A DNA stretch of 64,000 bases from an uncultured Erythrobacter sp. (GTDB lineage Bacteria; Pseudomonadota; Alphaproteobacteria; Sphingomonadales; Sphingomonadaceae): positions 434,001-498,000 of the forward strand of contig CANMTU010000001.1 of the NCBI GenBank assembly GCA_947501005.1. Reading direction: 5' to 3'. This document shows, in pieces, positions 52,138 through 62,042 of the stretch. A model generated the notes under the pieces. It saw only the letters and a program-made list of their open reading frames with translations, ran no database searches and was not told where the DNA came from. The position numbers were made by a program, and so were the translations under genes. Position 1 is the stretch's first letter. Every line of letters begins with the position of its first letter.

Positions 52138-53439
52138 CTAGCCAGCGTCAACCGAGACCAGTGATGGCGACCGTGCCGTGGGCAAAGTGAACCGGAATAC
52201 GGCGCCGCCCACAGGCCGGTTCTCCCCAGTGATGTTGCCGCCATTGGCTTCGATGATTGTCTGACAGATCGAAAGCCCCAGGCCCATACCTTCCTCCTTG
52301 GTGGTCCGGAACGATGAGAAAAGCGATCTCAGGACTTCCTCATCCATACCGGGACCGGAATCCGCAATCGAAATGGCAACCGTTTCGGGCGTCTTCTGCG
52401 CAGCACTTATGGTTATCTCGCGCGTCTTCTCCTGCGCCATGAAAGACATCGCTTCGAGCGCGTTTCTGAGCAGGTTTATGATGACCTGTTGGATCTGCAC
52501 GCGATCCACCACGACTGGAGCGGGCTGGCCATCGATCGAGATCCTGTGCGACACGCCATGAAGTTTGGCCTCGATCAGACCCAGCGCCACGGCTTCATCG
52601 ATCAACTGGGCCACGTCTTCGGGCTGACGGTTTACCACCCCTCGAGAGACGAGATCCCGTAGCCTGCGAATGATGTCCCCGGCGCGCTTGGCGCTTGCAA
52701 GGGCCTGCTCCAGGCCATCGCGAACAAGACTGTCCGTATCCGCGGAACCGCCGATCAGGCGAATGCTGCCTTGCAGGTAATTGACCACGCTCGTCAGAGG
52801 CTGATTGAGTTCATGGGCCAGCGCCGACGCCATCGTATCCATGGCACTGACGCGAGAGACATGGATCAACTCGGCCTGCATCTTGCCGATTTGCAACTGC
52901 GCTTCGGAACTTTCCTGCATCTTCAGCGCAAGACGCCGGTTGGTTTCCGTCAGAGCATGGGTTCTTTCCTCCACCTGACGCTCGAGATCGTCGGCAAAAT
53001 TCTGCAGGTTCGATTCTGCAACCTGGCTCAACTCGAGATAGCGTTTGGCTTCCAGCTGACGTGCCCGCGCGCGCAGGGCATTGCGAACCAGATCGACCAG
53101 GGCCGCCGGATGCAACGGGCGAGAAACCTGAACGACATTGCCGAGTTCCGCGATGAGGCTCCGCATTTGCGGACGCGAATTTTCAAGCGATGTGAGAACG
53201 ACAAAGGGAAAGTCGGACCAGGGCGGCTGTTCGGCTAAAGTCTCCCGCCACTGTTCCGCCTTCAGCATCGCTACGGCTTCTTCCGTAAGGATTGCCGCCG
53301 CAATGGTCGTATTCTCTATGCGTTCCTTCAGCCCTGCCGGGGCCATCGGTTCGCCATCCAGCCCGGCCATCTCCAGTATTCTCAGGATCAGGGTCTGGTC
53401 CCTACCGGTCGGAGCGCAGATGGCCACGATCGAATTCAT
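52138..53439 (-). CDS. Soluble sensor histidine kinase with degenerate receiver
   Basis: A 433-aa cytosolic kinase. Residues 1-120 resemble a receiver domain without a clear phospho-Asp. A coiled coil at about 130-195 follows, then HisKA with H209 in ALAHELNQPLTSV (FixL-type), HATPase with NLLRNALEAM, SGPGMDEE and GMGLGLSIC. It overlaps the KaiC-like gene by 4 bp and lies opposite a FixJ-type response regulator, a likely substrate. This set (KaiC-like, kinase, FixJ-like) is a conserved signalling arrangement in alphaproteobacteria. Confidence 0.92.
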   Translation of the reverse strand: MNSIVAICAPTGRDQTLILRILEMAGLDGEPMAPAGLKERIENTTIAAAILTEEAVAMLKAEQWRETLAEQPPWSDFPFVVLTSLENSRPQMRSLIAELGNVVQVSRPLHPAALVDLVRNALRARARQLEAKRYLELSQVAESNLQNFADDLERQVEERTHALTETNRRLALKMQESSEAQLQIGKMQAELIHVSRVSAMDTMASALAHELNQPLTSVVNYLQGSIRLIGGSADTDSLVRDGLEQALASAKRAGDIIRRLRDLVSRGVVNRQPEDVAQLIDEAVALGLIEAKLHGVSHRISIDGQPAPVVVDRVQIQQVIINLLRNALEAMSFMAQEKTREITISAAQKTPETVAISIADSGPGMDEEVLRSLFSSFRTTKEEGMGLGLSICQTIIEANGGNITGENRPVGGAVFRFTLPTARSPSLVSVDAG

Positions 53440-54950
53440 TGCGCGGCGGACCCGGCTCCCTGCGCTGCGGGATCGTTGCCCTGATAGTTTGGCAGGCCTG
53501 TCAGCACTCCGGTGAATTCGGAAAGGACGGAGCCAACCCGAATACCGCGTGAATCGATATGGAATTCCCGCAGCTTGGTTTCGTGGCTTCCGGTACGTCG
53601 CTTCATCATCGAGATCGCTCTACGCACTTGCCCCTCGACCTCGAAATACCGCAGAACGATCACGGAATCGGCCAGATAGGTCAATTCGAAGGGGGAACGC
53701 ATTTCGCCGATCAGCCCGCTTTGCGCCAGGACAAGAAAAGTCAGAACGTTCTGCTGATTGAGGTAAGTCAGAAGCTCGTGCATCTGCAGCAGAAGAAATC
53801 GCTCTTCCGGCATGGCGTGCTGATAACCGGTCAGCGAATCCAGAACCACGGTGCCGACACCGGCTTCGATATGCTTACGAATACTTTCCGTCAGTTCGCC
53901 GGGGGTCAATTCGGCGGGGTCGATCGTTCGAAAGATGAACTGGCCGCTATCGATGGCGTCCTGAACGTCGATCCCCATCCCCGCATTGCGCCGGAAAAAA
54001 TTCTGGGCCGTCTCTTCGAAACTGAGGAACAGCGCGCGTTCCCCACGTTCGAGAGATGCGCGAACGAACTGCGTGGCGAGCGTGGACTTGCCGACGCCGG
54101 CGGGGCCGACGATCAACGTGTTGGTTCCACGATCAACGCCGGTGCCGCCGATCAGGGCGTCGAGTTCGTTCAGCCCGCTGCTTGCCGCGCCGTGGTTCGG
54201 ATCGAGACCATTGCCCAGATCGGCTGCAACAAGACGCGGAAAGACCTGCAGCCCACCGCGAACGATCTTGTAATCGTGAAAACCCCCGGAGAAATTCCGC
54301 GCGCGCATCTTGAGAACCCGCAACCTCCTGCGTTCCGTGCCGTAAGAGGTTGCCGTTTGCTCCAGCCTGATAACGCCGTGGACGAGGCTATGGAGGTTCA
54401 CGTCATCCTCTTCCGCCGTGATATCATCCAGAAACAGGGTCGTACAGCCAAGTTTGGTAAAGAAGTGTTTCAACGCAAGGACTTGGCGGCGGAAGCGCAA
54501 GGATCCCTGCGACAGGAGGCGAACCTCGGACAGGCTGTCGAAGACCAGGCGTGACGGTTTGACCTTCTCGACGGCCTTCATGACAATGTCGATGGTTTCA
54601 TACAGCTCCAGATCGGAGGCGAAGACGATCGACTGCTCCATACTGGTATCGAGCGAGAGTTCGGGGGGGGTGAGTTCCTCTATCGTAATCTTGCTCAGGT
54701 CGAAGCCATGCGTCCTTCCGACATGGAGCAATTCGTCCCGACTTTCCGATAGGGTGATATACATTCCCGTTTCGCCGCTTTTGGCTCCATCGACCAGGAA
54801 CTGAAGGGCGAGCGTCGTCTTGCCGGAGCCCGGACGCCCTTCGACAAGGTGCACACGCGCGTCGGCATAACCGCCGTCGAGAATGCCATCGAGACCCGTC
54901 AGCCCCGTCGGAACCCCCATTCCGACGAAAGCGGCGTCAATCTCATTCAT
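53436..54950 (-). CDS. KaiC-like double-domain ATPase
   Basis: A 504-aa protein with two RecA/KaiC domains. The first has Walker A GRPGSGKTT at 38-46. The second, from about residue 260, has GPAGVGKST. Each is followed by a Walker B-like hydrophobic-Asp strand (RLVFDSLSE, TVVLDSLTG), and the CII-like part has the FEETA motif. Non-cyanobacterial KaiC proteins bind and hydrolyse ATP and pair with kinases in stress or redox sensing. No kaiA or kaiB gene is near, so a clock is unlikely. Operon with the kinase, 4-bp overlap. Confidence 0.9.
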   Translation of the reverse strand: MNEIDAAFVGMGVPTGLTGLDGILDGGYADARVHLVEGRPGSGKTTLALQFLVDGAKSGETGMYITLSESRDELLHVGRTHGFDLSKITIEELTPPELSLDTSMEQSIVFASDLELYETIDIVMKAVEKVKPSRLVFDSLSEVRLLSQGSLRFRRQVLALKHFFTKLGCTTLFLDDITAEEDDVNLHSLVHGVIRLEQTATSYGTERRRLRVLKMRARNFSGGFHDYKIVRGGLQVFPRLVAADLGNGLDPNHGAASSGLNELDALIGGTGVDRGTNTLIVGPAGVGKSTLATQFVRASLERGERALFLSFEETAQNFFRRNAGMGIDVQDAIDSGQFIFRTIDPAELTPGELTESIRKHIEAGVGTVVLDSLTGYQHAMPEERFLLLQMHELLTYLNQQNVLTFLVLAQSGLIGEMRSPFELTYLADSVIVLRYFEVEGQVRRAISMMKRRTGSHETKLREFHIDSRGIRVGSVLSEFTGVLTGLPNYQGNDPAAQGAGSAAQ

Positions 54951-55272
54951 AACAGATCCCTTTATCCAATGTTAAACCCCCGGTGCCAGGTCGAGCACCC
55001 CGCCCGGTTCGATAGCAAAGGCAACCCCAGCGCGCTATCGTATCGCTTCTCGTTACCAGCGGTTCGTTACCAGCGGTGAAACTGCAACCGGGCATTGCTG
55101 GGAGCTTGCCCGCCTGACCGGGAGGTTGCCGGATCACCATCCTGCGCTGCTCGCCGGAATGATCGAGCCAAAATTCTACCGCTTGATTAACCACTTAATA
55201 GGTTATCGAGCGCATTGGCCGGATTTACATAGATGTGTCAGCCACGACCTTGGGTTGGGATCAGGAAGGCAG
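54951..55272. other. Divergent promoter region of kaiC-like and fixJ-like genes
   Basis: About 320 bp. The only structure I see is the 14-bp direct repeat annotated separately. Confidence 0.45.
55051..55078. repeat. Tandem 14-bp direct repeat
   Basis: CGTTACCAGCGGTT followed directly by CGTTACCAGCGGTG. It lies between the divergent kaiC-like and fixJ-like genes and could be a regulator site. Confidence 0.6.
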
Positions 55273-55899
55273 ATGGATAAAGCCGAACGATATGTTTACG
55301 TCGTGGACGATGACCTGGAAGTCCGTAAATCATTGCATTTCCTGCTGGCCACCGCATCGGTGCGCTCGTGGCCCTTTGCGAGCGGGCAGGACTTCGTCGC
55401 GCAACTTCCCGACTTGACCCCCGCTCCCGTCCTTCTCGACATCAGAATGCCAGGAATGGACGGTTTCGATGTCATAGGGGTAATGAATGCGCGCGATCTC
55501 TATTGGCCGAAGATCGTAATGACGGGGCATGGCGACGTGCCCGTCGCGGTTCGCGCGATGAAGATGGGGGCTGCGGAATTCATCGAGAAACCCTTTTCGG
55601 CAGATGATGTCGAAGCCGCGCTCGAACGCGGGTTTCTGGCACTGGAGGCCGAACAGAAGAACCGCGCCCATGCAAGAGCAACCTGTGCTCTGTTCGACAC
55701 GCTTTCCGATCGTGAGCGCGAGGTCATTTCCGGGCTTTTGAAGGGGCTGCCAAACAAGCTGGTGGCACACAGCCTGGATCTCAGCGTTCGAACCGTCCAG
55801 ATGCACCGCAGGAACGCCATGAGCAAGCTCGGGCGTAAAAGTCTGCCTGAGATCGCCTTGTTGCTATCGGCGGCGTCGAAAGAGCTCGAAATGGCTTGA
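55273..55899 (+). CDS. FixJ-type response regulator (REC-LuxR HTH)
   Basis: A 208-aa protein from the ATG at 55273; upstream frame extension lacks receiver features. Receiver with D12/D13/D14 (YVVDDDLE), phospho-acceptor D56 (LLDIRMPGMDG) and K106 (IEKPF). The LuxR-type HTH is about 143-195 (LSDREREVISGLLKG, LSVRTVQMHRRNAM). It should be phosphorylated by the neighbouring kinase and bind DNA as a dimer. Divergent from the kaiC-like operon and a candidate regulator of it. Confidence 0.9.
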   Translation: MDKAERYVYVVDDDLEVRKSLHFLLATASVRSWPFASGQDFVAQLPDLTPAPVLLDIRMPGMDGFDVIGVMNARDLYWPKIVMTGHGDVPVAVRAMKMGAAEFIEKPFSADDVEAALERGFLALEAEQKNRAHARATCALFDTLSDREREVISGLLKGLPNKLVAHSLDLSVRTVQMHRRNAMSKLGRKSLPEIALLLSAASKELEMA

Positions 55900-56061
55900 G
55901 GCGCGGTAGCTGTCGCGGCAGCTTTCGAAGATTTCGTGCCTTTCACCCCGCACCGCCTAACTGGGCTGCTGTGAACTCCCGTCTGCGGGCATCGAAATCT
56001 GGGCAGCAAATACTAGCGTGGCGACGAAACCGGCCGCCTATTCTTCACCCCTGAACGCACA

Positions 56062-56829
56062 TCAAGCGGCGGCGCGCTGCTCGATCTTGTCCATGTCGAC
56101 TTTCGGCAGGATGCCGATCTGGGGCCGGGCAAGCAGATAACCCTGCACGAAGCGGACATCGAGAGACCGCAAGGTGGCCAGTTCCTCCCCGGTTTCGATA
56201 CCTTCGGCCACGACCAGCAAGCCAAGGTCGCGGGAAAGGTCCATCAAACTTTTGACGATCAATTGCCGCCGCGAGCATGTATCGATGTTCCTGATCAGAT
56301 GCATGTCCAGCTTTATGGCGTCGGTCTCGAGATCGGCGAGAAGGCCGATGCCGGCATGACCGGCGCCGAAATCGTCGATCGCCGTTGCGAAACCGAGCGC
56401 GCGGTATGCTCTCACGATGTCCCTAACATGGCCGGGGTCGAGTTTCTCGTTCTCGGTAAATTCGAAGACCAGTCTCGAAGTGGGCAGCCCCGTTTCCAAA
56501 GCGGTCTGCAATGTCAGCCTGATGCATGCGAGAGGGGAATAGACCGCGTTCGGAAGAAAATTGATGGAGAGCTTGGCGTCAGTGTCGAGCAGGCCAGCGG
56601 CTACGGCGTCCCTGATCGCGTTGACACGGCAGGCCTGGTCGAACGCGTAACGGTTTTCCTCGGTCACCTGCGACAGGATTTCCTGCGCCGATTGGCCCGC
56701 ATCCCCTCTTACCAAGGCTTCGTAGGCATAGGGCTGCCCGGTTTCGAGATCCACGATGGGTTGGAATGCGGTTCTCAACCGGAATGGAAGTTCCATCCCA
56801 TCTTTGCATCCCTGACAATTTCCGGCCAT
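56062..56829 (-). CDS. EAL domain c-di-GMP phosphodiesterase
   Basis: A 255-aa protein consisting of one EAL domain. YEALVRG is the signature, then NFLPN, EFTENE, IDDFGAG, KLDM and AEGIET with the catalytic metal ligands and base in place. No sensor domain is visible. The first 12 residues include a Cys pair (NCQGCKDG). It should hydrolyse c-di-GMP. A later start at MELPFRL is possible. Confidence 0.92.
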   Translation of the reverse strand: MAGNCQGCKDGMELPFRLRTAFQPIVDLETGQPYAYEALVRGDAGQSAQEILSQVTEENRYAFDQACRVNAIRDAVAAGLLDTDAKLSINFLPNAVYSPLACIRLTLQTALETGLPTSRLVFEFTENEKLDPGHVRDIVRAYRALGFATAIDDFGAGHAGIGLLADLETDAIKLDMHLIRNIDTCSRRQLIVKSLMDLSRDLGLLVVAEGIETGEELATLRSLDVRFVQGYLLARPQIGILPKVDMDKIEQRAAA

Positions 56830-57011
56830 CTCGATCTCCAGCCGGATCGAGGTAAGTTGTTCTTATTAAGAAAGACTTTAGCAAAGCACCGGGCCGGTAC
56901 CACTCGGTTTGGAGCTGCCGCCGGATTATCATCGTGCCGTAACGTTCGTGCAGCAGCCCCTGGCCCGTATTTTCTTTGGGCGAACGACAATAGGCTGTTA
57001 GGGGGCCGCCC

Positions 57012-58880
57012 ATGCTTACCATCGATGGTGTCACAGTCCGGCTTGGCGGCCGGGCCATTCTCGAACGCGCCAACGCGACAGTGCCCATCGGCGCGCGCGT
57101 GGGCCTTATCGGACGCAACGGCGCGGGCAAGTCGACCCTGATGAAAGCGCTGATCGGCGAGATCGAGGCGGACGAGGGCGAAATCACGAAGCCGTCGCGC
57201 GCACGGATCGGATATATCGCGCAGGAGGCGCCCAGCGGCACGATGACGCCGGAAGAGGTCGTGCTGGCTTCCGCCACCGAACGTGCGGAGTTGCTGACGG
57301 AACTCGAAACCTGCACCGACATGGACCGGATGGGCGACATCCACGATCGCCTGCTCGCGATCGATGCCTACAGCGCACCATCGCGCGCAGCCAAGATCCT
57401 GAGCGGCCTGGGCTTCGACGAACAGATGCAGCAGCGCCCGATGGAAAGTTTTTCCGGCGGGTGGAAGATGCGTGTCGCTCTGGGCGCACTGCTGTTTTCG
57501 GAGCCGGACATCCTGCTGCTGGACGAACCGTCCAACCACCTCGATCTCGAAGCGACTTTGTGGCTCGAAAATTTTCTCAAATCCTATCCGGCGACGCTGG
57601 TGGTCATCAGCCACGAGCGGGATCTTCTGAACAAGGTGGTCGATCATATCCTGCACCTGCAGGGCGGCAAGCTGACGCTGTATCCCGGCGGATACGATGC
57701 GTTCGAGAAGCAGCGTGCCGAACGCGCGGCGCAACTGGCCTCGGCCAAGGCTTCGCAGGATGCGCAGCGCGCCCGGTTGCAGGATTATGTCGCCCGCAAC
57801 AGTGCGCGCGCATCCACCGCCAAGCAGGCGCAATCGCGGGCCAAGATGCTGGCGCGGATGCAGCCCATCGCGTCGCTCATGGAAGATCCGACGCTCAGCT
57901 TCGACTTCCCCGACCCCGAGGAACTTCGCTCGCCGATGATCACCCTCGATGAGGCGGCGGCGGGGTATGGCGACGCGCCGCCGATCCTGCGGCGGTTGAG
58001 TTTCCGGATCGAAGCCGACGATCGGATCGCGCTGCTGGGGCGCAACGGCAATGGCAAGACCACCTTTGCGCGCCTGCTGGCGTCGCAACTGATGCCGGCG
58101 GAAGGGGAGATGAACGCGCCCGGCCGGCTGAAAGTCGGCTATTTCACGCAATACCAGGTCGAGGAGCTGGCAGGCGAGGACACCCCGCTGGACCTCATGC
58201 AACGCACGATGGAAGGCGCGGCCCAGGGCGCCGTTCGCGCGCAATTGGGGCGGTTCGGCTTTTCGGGTGCGCGCGCTCAGACGCGGGTCGACACGCTATC
58301 GGGCGGGGAACGGGCGCGGCTGGCGCTGGCGCTGATCACGCGCGACGCGCCGCATCTGCTGATCCTGGACGAGCCGACCAACCATCTGGACGTCGATGCG
58401 CGCGAGGCCCTGATCCAGGCGCTGAACAGCTATTCCGGCGCCGTCATCCTTATCAGCCACGATCGCCACATGGTCGAATTGACCGCGGATCGGCTGATCC
58501 TGGTGGATGGCGGAACGGCCCGCGAATACGCCGGCAGCATGCAGGATTACATCGATTTCATTCTCGGGCGCAAACCCAGGGACGACCAGCGCGGCGGGGG
58601 CGGAAAATCACGCAGTTCGCGCGGGACGAAGACCGATAACCAGACGCGCTTTGCCCAATCGGAACTGGCCAAGGCGGAAAAGGTGGTGGAGCGTCTGACG
58701 GCTGACGTGGACAAGCTCGACCGGTTGATCGTCGAATGCAGCGGGCAAGGTTCCGGGCACAACAAGACATCGATCCAGGACCTCCTTCAGCAACGGGCCG
58801 AAGCGGCAGACAGGCTGGCCGAAGCGGAGGAAGCGTGGCTGACTGCCAGTACCGCAATGGAAGCGATCGCGGTGAACTAG
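57012..58880 (+). CDS. ABC-F family ATPase (Uup/YheS-like)
   Basis: A 622-aa soluble protein with two ATPase domains. Domain 1: Walker A GRNGAGKS at about 34-41, signature FSGGWKMRV, Walker B LLLDEPSNHLD. Domain 2: GRNGNGKTT, LSGGERARL, LILDEPTNHLD. A basic linker of about 80 residues joins them, and a C-terminal coiled-coil tail (LAKAEKVVERLTADVDKL) resembles Uup or YheS. ABC-F proteins act on the ribosome. No membrane segments. Divergent from the EAL gene. Confidence 0.92.
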   Translation: MLTIDGVTVRLGGRAILERANATVPIGARVGLIGRNGAGKSTLMKALIGEIEADEGEITKPSRARIGYIAQEAPSGTMTPEEVVLASATERAELLTELETCTDMDRMGDIHDRLLAIDAYSAPSRAAKILSGLGFDEQMQQRPMESFSGGWKMRVALGALLFSEPDILLLDEPSNHLDLEATLWLENFLKSYPATLVVISHERDLLNKVVDHILHLQGGKLTLYPGGYDAFEKQRAERAAQLASAKASQDAQRARLQDYVARNSARASTAKQAQSRAKMLARMQPIASLMEDPTLSFDFPDPEELRSPMITLDEAAAGYGDAPPILRRLSFRIEADDRIALLGRNGNGKTTFARLLASQLMPAEGEMNAPGRLKVGYFTQYQVEELAGEDTPLDLMQRTMEGAAQGAVRAQLGRFGFSGARAQTRVDTLSGGERARLALALITRDAPHLLILDEPTNHLDVDAREALIQALNSYSGAVILISHDRHMVELTADRLILVDGGTAREYAGSMQDYIDFILGRKPRDDQRGGGGKSRSSRGTKTDNQTRFAQSELAKAEKVVERLTADVDKLDRLIVECSGQGSGHNKTSIQDLLQQRAEAADRLAEAEEAWLTASTAMEAIAVN

Positions 58881-59207
58881 AGGCGCCGGTTGCGAGGATG
58901 AGCGTGGATGGATTGTCCGAACGGGCAACCCATTCAGACCAAGATTGATTGTGTGGTGGCCAGCTAAACTCGATCGGCGCTCCCGGAGGGAGGGAACCGT
59001 TCAGGAAAAAACCACCGCCGCCCGAAAGCAAATGGCCCGCTGGCGGCGATGATCTACATACCTGCTGGCGTGTGCCAGGCTCGGCCTCCATCGCGAGAAC
59101 TGTGACGTTTTCGTGAGCATCACCGTCACATTGCCTTCAATCTGCAAGGGTTTCGTCACGAGAGCTGCTCAATCGCTGCGTAGGTGCCCCTCCCAACGGA
59201 GGGCACA
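58881..59207. other. Leader of the TonB receptor/phytase operon
   Basis: About 325 bp. It contains GTGAC and GTCAC elements that faintly resemble Pho-box half-sites, but with poor spacing. GGAGGG lies just before the receptor start. Confidence 0.4.
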
Positions 59208-62042
59208 ATGCATAAACTCAAAGCCAAATTCCTTGCCGGATCGATCCTGCTCGCGGCGGCGCCATTTCCCGTGCTGGCGGGCGAGATCGTCGGCAGCGTC
59301 AGCGATGCCAGCGAGACGATCGCGCTGCGTGATGCCGAAGTGCGGATCGTGGAACTCGACCGGGTCGTGGCCACCGAGAGGGACGGCTCCTACCGCTTCG
59401 CCGATGTGCCGGCGGGCGAATATACGATCGAAATCCGCTATGTCGGGGCGGAGACGCAGACGCGCACGATAACCGTCCCCGCCACCGGAACGGTGCGGCA
59501 GGACGTGCAGCTCGCCTCCGGTTCGCCGAACGAGATCCTGGTCATCGGGCAGGGCGCCAATCTCGCCAGTTCCCTGTCGCGCAAGCGCGAGGCGGACGGT
59601 GTGGTCGATGTGCTGACGCGCGATGCGATCGGCCAGTTTCCCGACCAGAACGCGGCGGAAAGCTTGCGCCGCCTACCCGGCGTCAACGTGTTGAACGATC
59701 AGGGCGAGGGGCGCTTCGTCGCCGTTCGCGGGCTCGATCCCGAACTCGTGTCCACCTCGCTGAACGGCGTACGCCTGCCGGCGCCGGAAAGCGATGTCCG
59801 CTCGGTCGCGCTCGACGTGATCTCCAGCGACATCATCGAATCCATCACGGTCAAGAAATCGCTGACCCCCGATATGGACGGCGACACGATCGGCGCCTCG
59901 GTCGAGATCGAGACGACCAGCGCCTTCGACCGCAGGAAGGATCTCCTGACCGCCCGGCTGGAGGGCAGCTACAACGACTATTCCGGCGAACTGACGCCCA
60001 AGGGCAGCGTCGATTTCGCCGCGCGGCTGGGCGCGGATTTCGGCGTATCGGGCGGCGTTTCCTACTATCGCCGCAAGTTCGAGACCGACAATATCGAGGC
60101 GGACGACTGGTTCGATGTGGACGGCACCGTGTTTCCCGCCACGGTCGAATATCGCGATTACGATGTCGAGCGCGAGCGGTTCAGCGCCTCGCTCGGCTTC
60201 GACATGCGCGCCGGCGATGCCACCGAACTTTACCTCAAGGGGATATACAGCCAGTTCGACGATCAGGAATACCGGCGCCGCACCACCTTCGACCTCGGCG
60301 ATTTCGAGGATGACGGGCCGAGCAGCGTTTCCGGCTCGCAAGCCGGTTTCAGCGATGCGGACCAGGAATTCACCGTCGAGCGCGATCTGAAGGACCGGTT
60401 CGAAAGCCAGAAGATCCGTTCCATCGTGGCGGGCGGCGAAAGCGACTGGGGCGACTGGTTCGCGGCCTATTCGGCAAGCTGGGCGAAATCGACGGAGAAG
60501 GAGGATGGCAGCATCGATCCCATCAACTTCGAGCGCGATTTCGATGGTGATGGCTTGACTGTCGGCTTCGATTATTCCGACCCGCGCGTGCCGCGCTATT
60601 CGGTGACCGGCGAGACGACCGACTTCTTCGATCCCGCGACCTACGAGCTGAACGATCTGGAATTCGTCGACCTGTCGGATGCGCAGGACGAGGAATATGC
60701 GCTGCAATTCGATGTCGGTCGCCGTTTCGCGCTCGCCAGCGGCGAATTCACCGTTCAGGCCGGGGCCAAGGCCCGCTGGCGCGACAAGTCTTACAACAAG
60801 ACCGTGCAATTCTACGAGAACGACGCCCTCACGCTGGCCGATGTGCTGGGCGCGGGGCAGACCTATCGTCTGGGCGATATCGGGCCGGTTGCGGGGTACA
60901 CGCAGTCGCGCGAATATTTCGAGGCCAATTTCGCCGCATTCGAGCTCGTTCCCGCCGACAGCCAGTTCGACAGCGCGGTGGAGGATTACGCCGTCGCCGA
61001 AGACATCGCGGCGGGATATCTGCTCGGCCGTTACGAAAGCACGACCCTGCTGGTGATCGGCGGGGTCCGGCTCGAACATACGGACAACGATATTCGCGGC
61101 AACACCGTCACCTTGATCGAGGAAGACGGTACGCTACCCGGCGGCGCCACGGCGAGCGAGGATACCGTCCTCGTCAGCCCGGTCGGGTTCGAGCGCAGCT
61201 ACGACAGCTGGCTGCCCAGCCTCAACATCCGCTACGAACCGCGACCCGACATGGTGTTGCGCCTCGCCGGTTATCGCAGCCTGGTGCGCCCGAAGCTCTC
61301 CGCGCTGGCACCGCGGTTCGCGGTCGAGCAGAACGATGACGGCGAGCGGGAAGGCGAATTCGGCAACCCCGACCTTCTGCCCTACAAGGCCTGGAACGTC
61401 GATGCGTCGGCCGAATACTATTTCGCCTCCAATGGCGCGTTGACGGCGGGCGTCTTCTACAAGAGCGTGGAGGATTACATCGTCGACACCCAGCAGGACG
61501 ACGGGACCTTCAACGGCATCGCGTTCGACGAAGCGGTCATTCCCATCAATGGCGAGAGTGCGGAGATCTTCGGCGTGGAACTAAGCTACGCACAGGCGCT
61601 CACTTTCCTCCCCGCGCCGCTCGACGGGTTCATCGTCAACGCGAACTACACCTTCACCGACGCGACCGGGACCGTGTTCACCGATGGTGATATCGGCGAT
61701 CCGCGCGAGATTCCGCTGCCGGCGACATCGCGGCACACGGCGAACCTCTCGCTCGGCTACGACAAGGGGCCGGTCGATCTGCGCCTGTCGGGCACCTATC
61801 GCGACCGCTATCTTGACGAACTGGCCGACGAAGCCCCGCTCGACCGGTATGTCGACAATCACTTCCAGCTCGATCTGAGTGCGAAATTCCGCCTGACGCC
61901 TGGGGTCCAGTTGTTCTACGAATGGATCAATATCAACAACGCGAAGTATTTCGCCTATAATCGCCTCGGCGGTCAGCGGAACCTGTATCAATACGAGGAA
62001 TACAGCTGGACGATGAAGGGCGGCGTGCGGGTGAATTTCTGA
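59208..62042 (+). CDS. TonB-dependent receptor of the phytase operon
   Basis: A 944-aa outer-membrane receptor from the ATG at 59208, with GGAGGG 6 bp upstream. Signal peptide of about 25 residues (ends VLAGE), then a carboxypeptidase-regulatory-like beta domain (about 27-110). The TonB-dependent plug follows (SLRRLPGVNVLNDQGEG, RFVAVRGLDPELV, ITVKKSLTPDMDGDTIG), then a barrel ending in an aromatic residue. This is the Caulobacter-type large receptor. Its stop overlaps the phytase start (TGATG). The substrate is probably linked to phytate or a phosphate ester, inferred from the neighbour. Confidence 0.93.
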   Translation: MHKLKAKFLAGSILLAAAPFPVLAGEIVGSVSDASETIALRDAEVRIVELDRVVATERDGSYRFADVPAGEYTIEIRYVGAETQTRTITVPATGTVRQDVQLASGSPNEILVIGQGANLASSLSRKREADGVVDVLTRDAIGQFPDQNAAESLRRLPGVNVLNDQGEGRFVAVRGLDPELVSTSLNGVRLPAPESDVRSVALDVISSDIIESITVKKSLTPDMDGDTIGASVEIETTSAFDRRKDLLTARLEGSYNDYSGELTPKGSVDFAARLGADFGVSGGVSYYRRKFETDNIEADDWFDVDGTVFPATVEYRDYDVERERFSASLGFDMRAGDATELYLKGIYSQFDDQEYRRRTTFDLGDFEDDGPSSVSGSQAGFSDADQEFTVERDLKDRFESQKIRSIVAGGESDWGDWFAAYSASWAKSTEKEDGSIDPINFERDFDGDGLTVGFDYSDPRVPRYSVTGETTDFFDPATYELNDLEFVDLSDAQDEEYALQFDVGRRFALASGEFTVQAGAKARWRDKSYNKTVQFYENDALTLADVLGAGQTYRLGDIGPVAGYTQSREYFEANFAAFELVPADSQFDSAVEDYAVAEDIAAGYLLGRYESTTLLVIGGVRLEHTDNDIRGNTVTLIEEDGTLPGGATASEDTVLVSPVGFERSYDSWLPSLNIRYEPRPDMVLRLAGYRSLVRPKLSALAPRFAVEQNDDGEREGEFGNPDLLPYKAWNVDASAEYYFASNGALTAGVFYKSVEDYIVDTQQDDGTFNGIAFDEAVIPINGESAEIFGVELSYAQALTFLPAPLDGFIVNANYTFTDATGTVFTDGDIGDPREIPLPATSRHTANLSLGYDKGPVDLRLSGTYRDRYLDELADEAPLDRYVDNHFQLDLSAKFRLTPGVQLFYEWININNAKYFAYNRLGGQRNLYQYEEYSWTMKGGVRVNF

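Noticed and set aside
54663..54670. G8 tract in the KaiC-like gene as a second contingency site
   Set aside because: The reading frame continues intact through it and the protein is complete on both sides.
56775..58244. Long open frame on the - strand opposite the ABC-F gene
   Set aside because: Shadow of the ABC-F ATPase, which has all motifs in the right order.
59100..59165. Pho box upstream of the phytase operon
   Set aside because: GTGAC, GTGAG and GTCAC elements are present but not at regular 11-bp spacing and in mixed orientation, so I do not call it.
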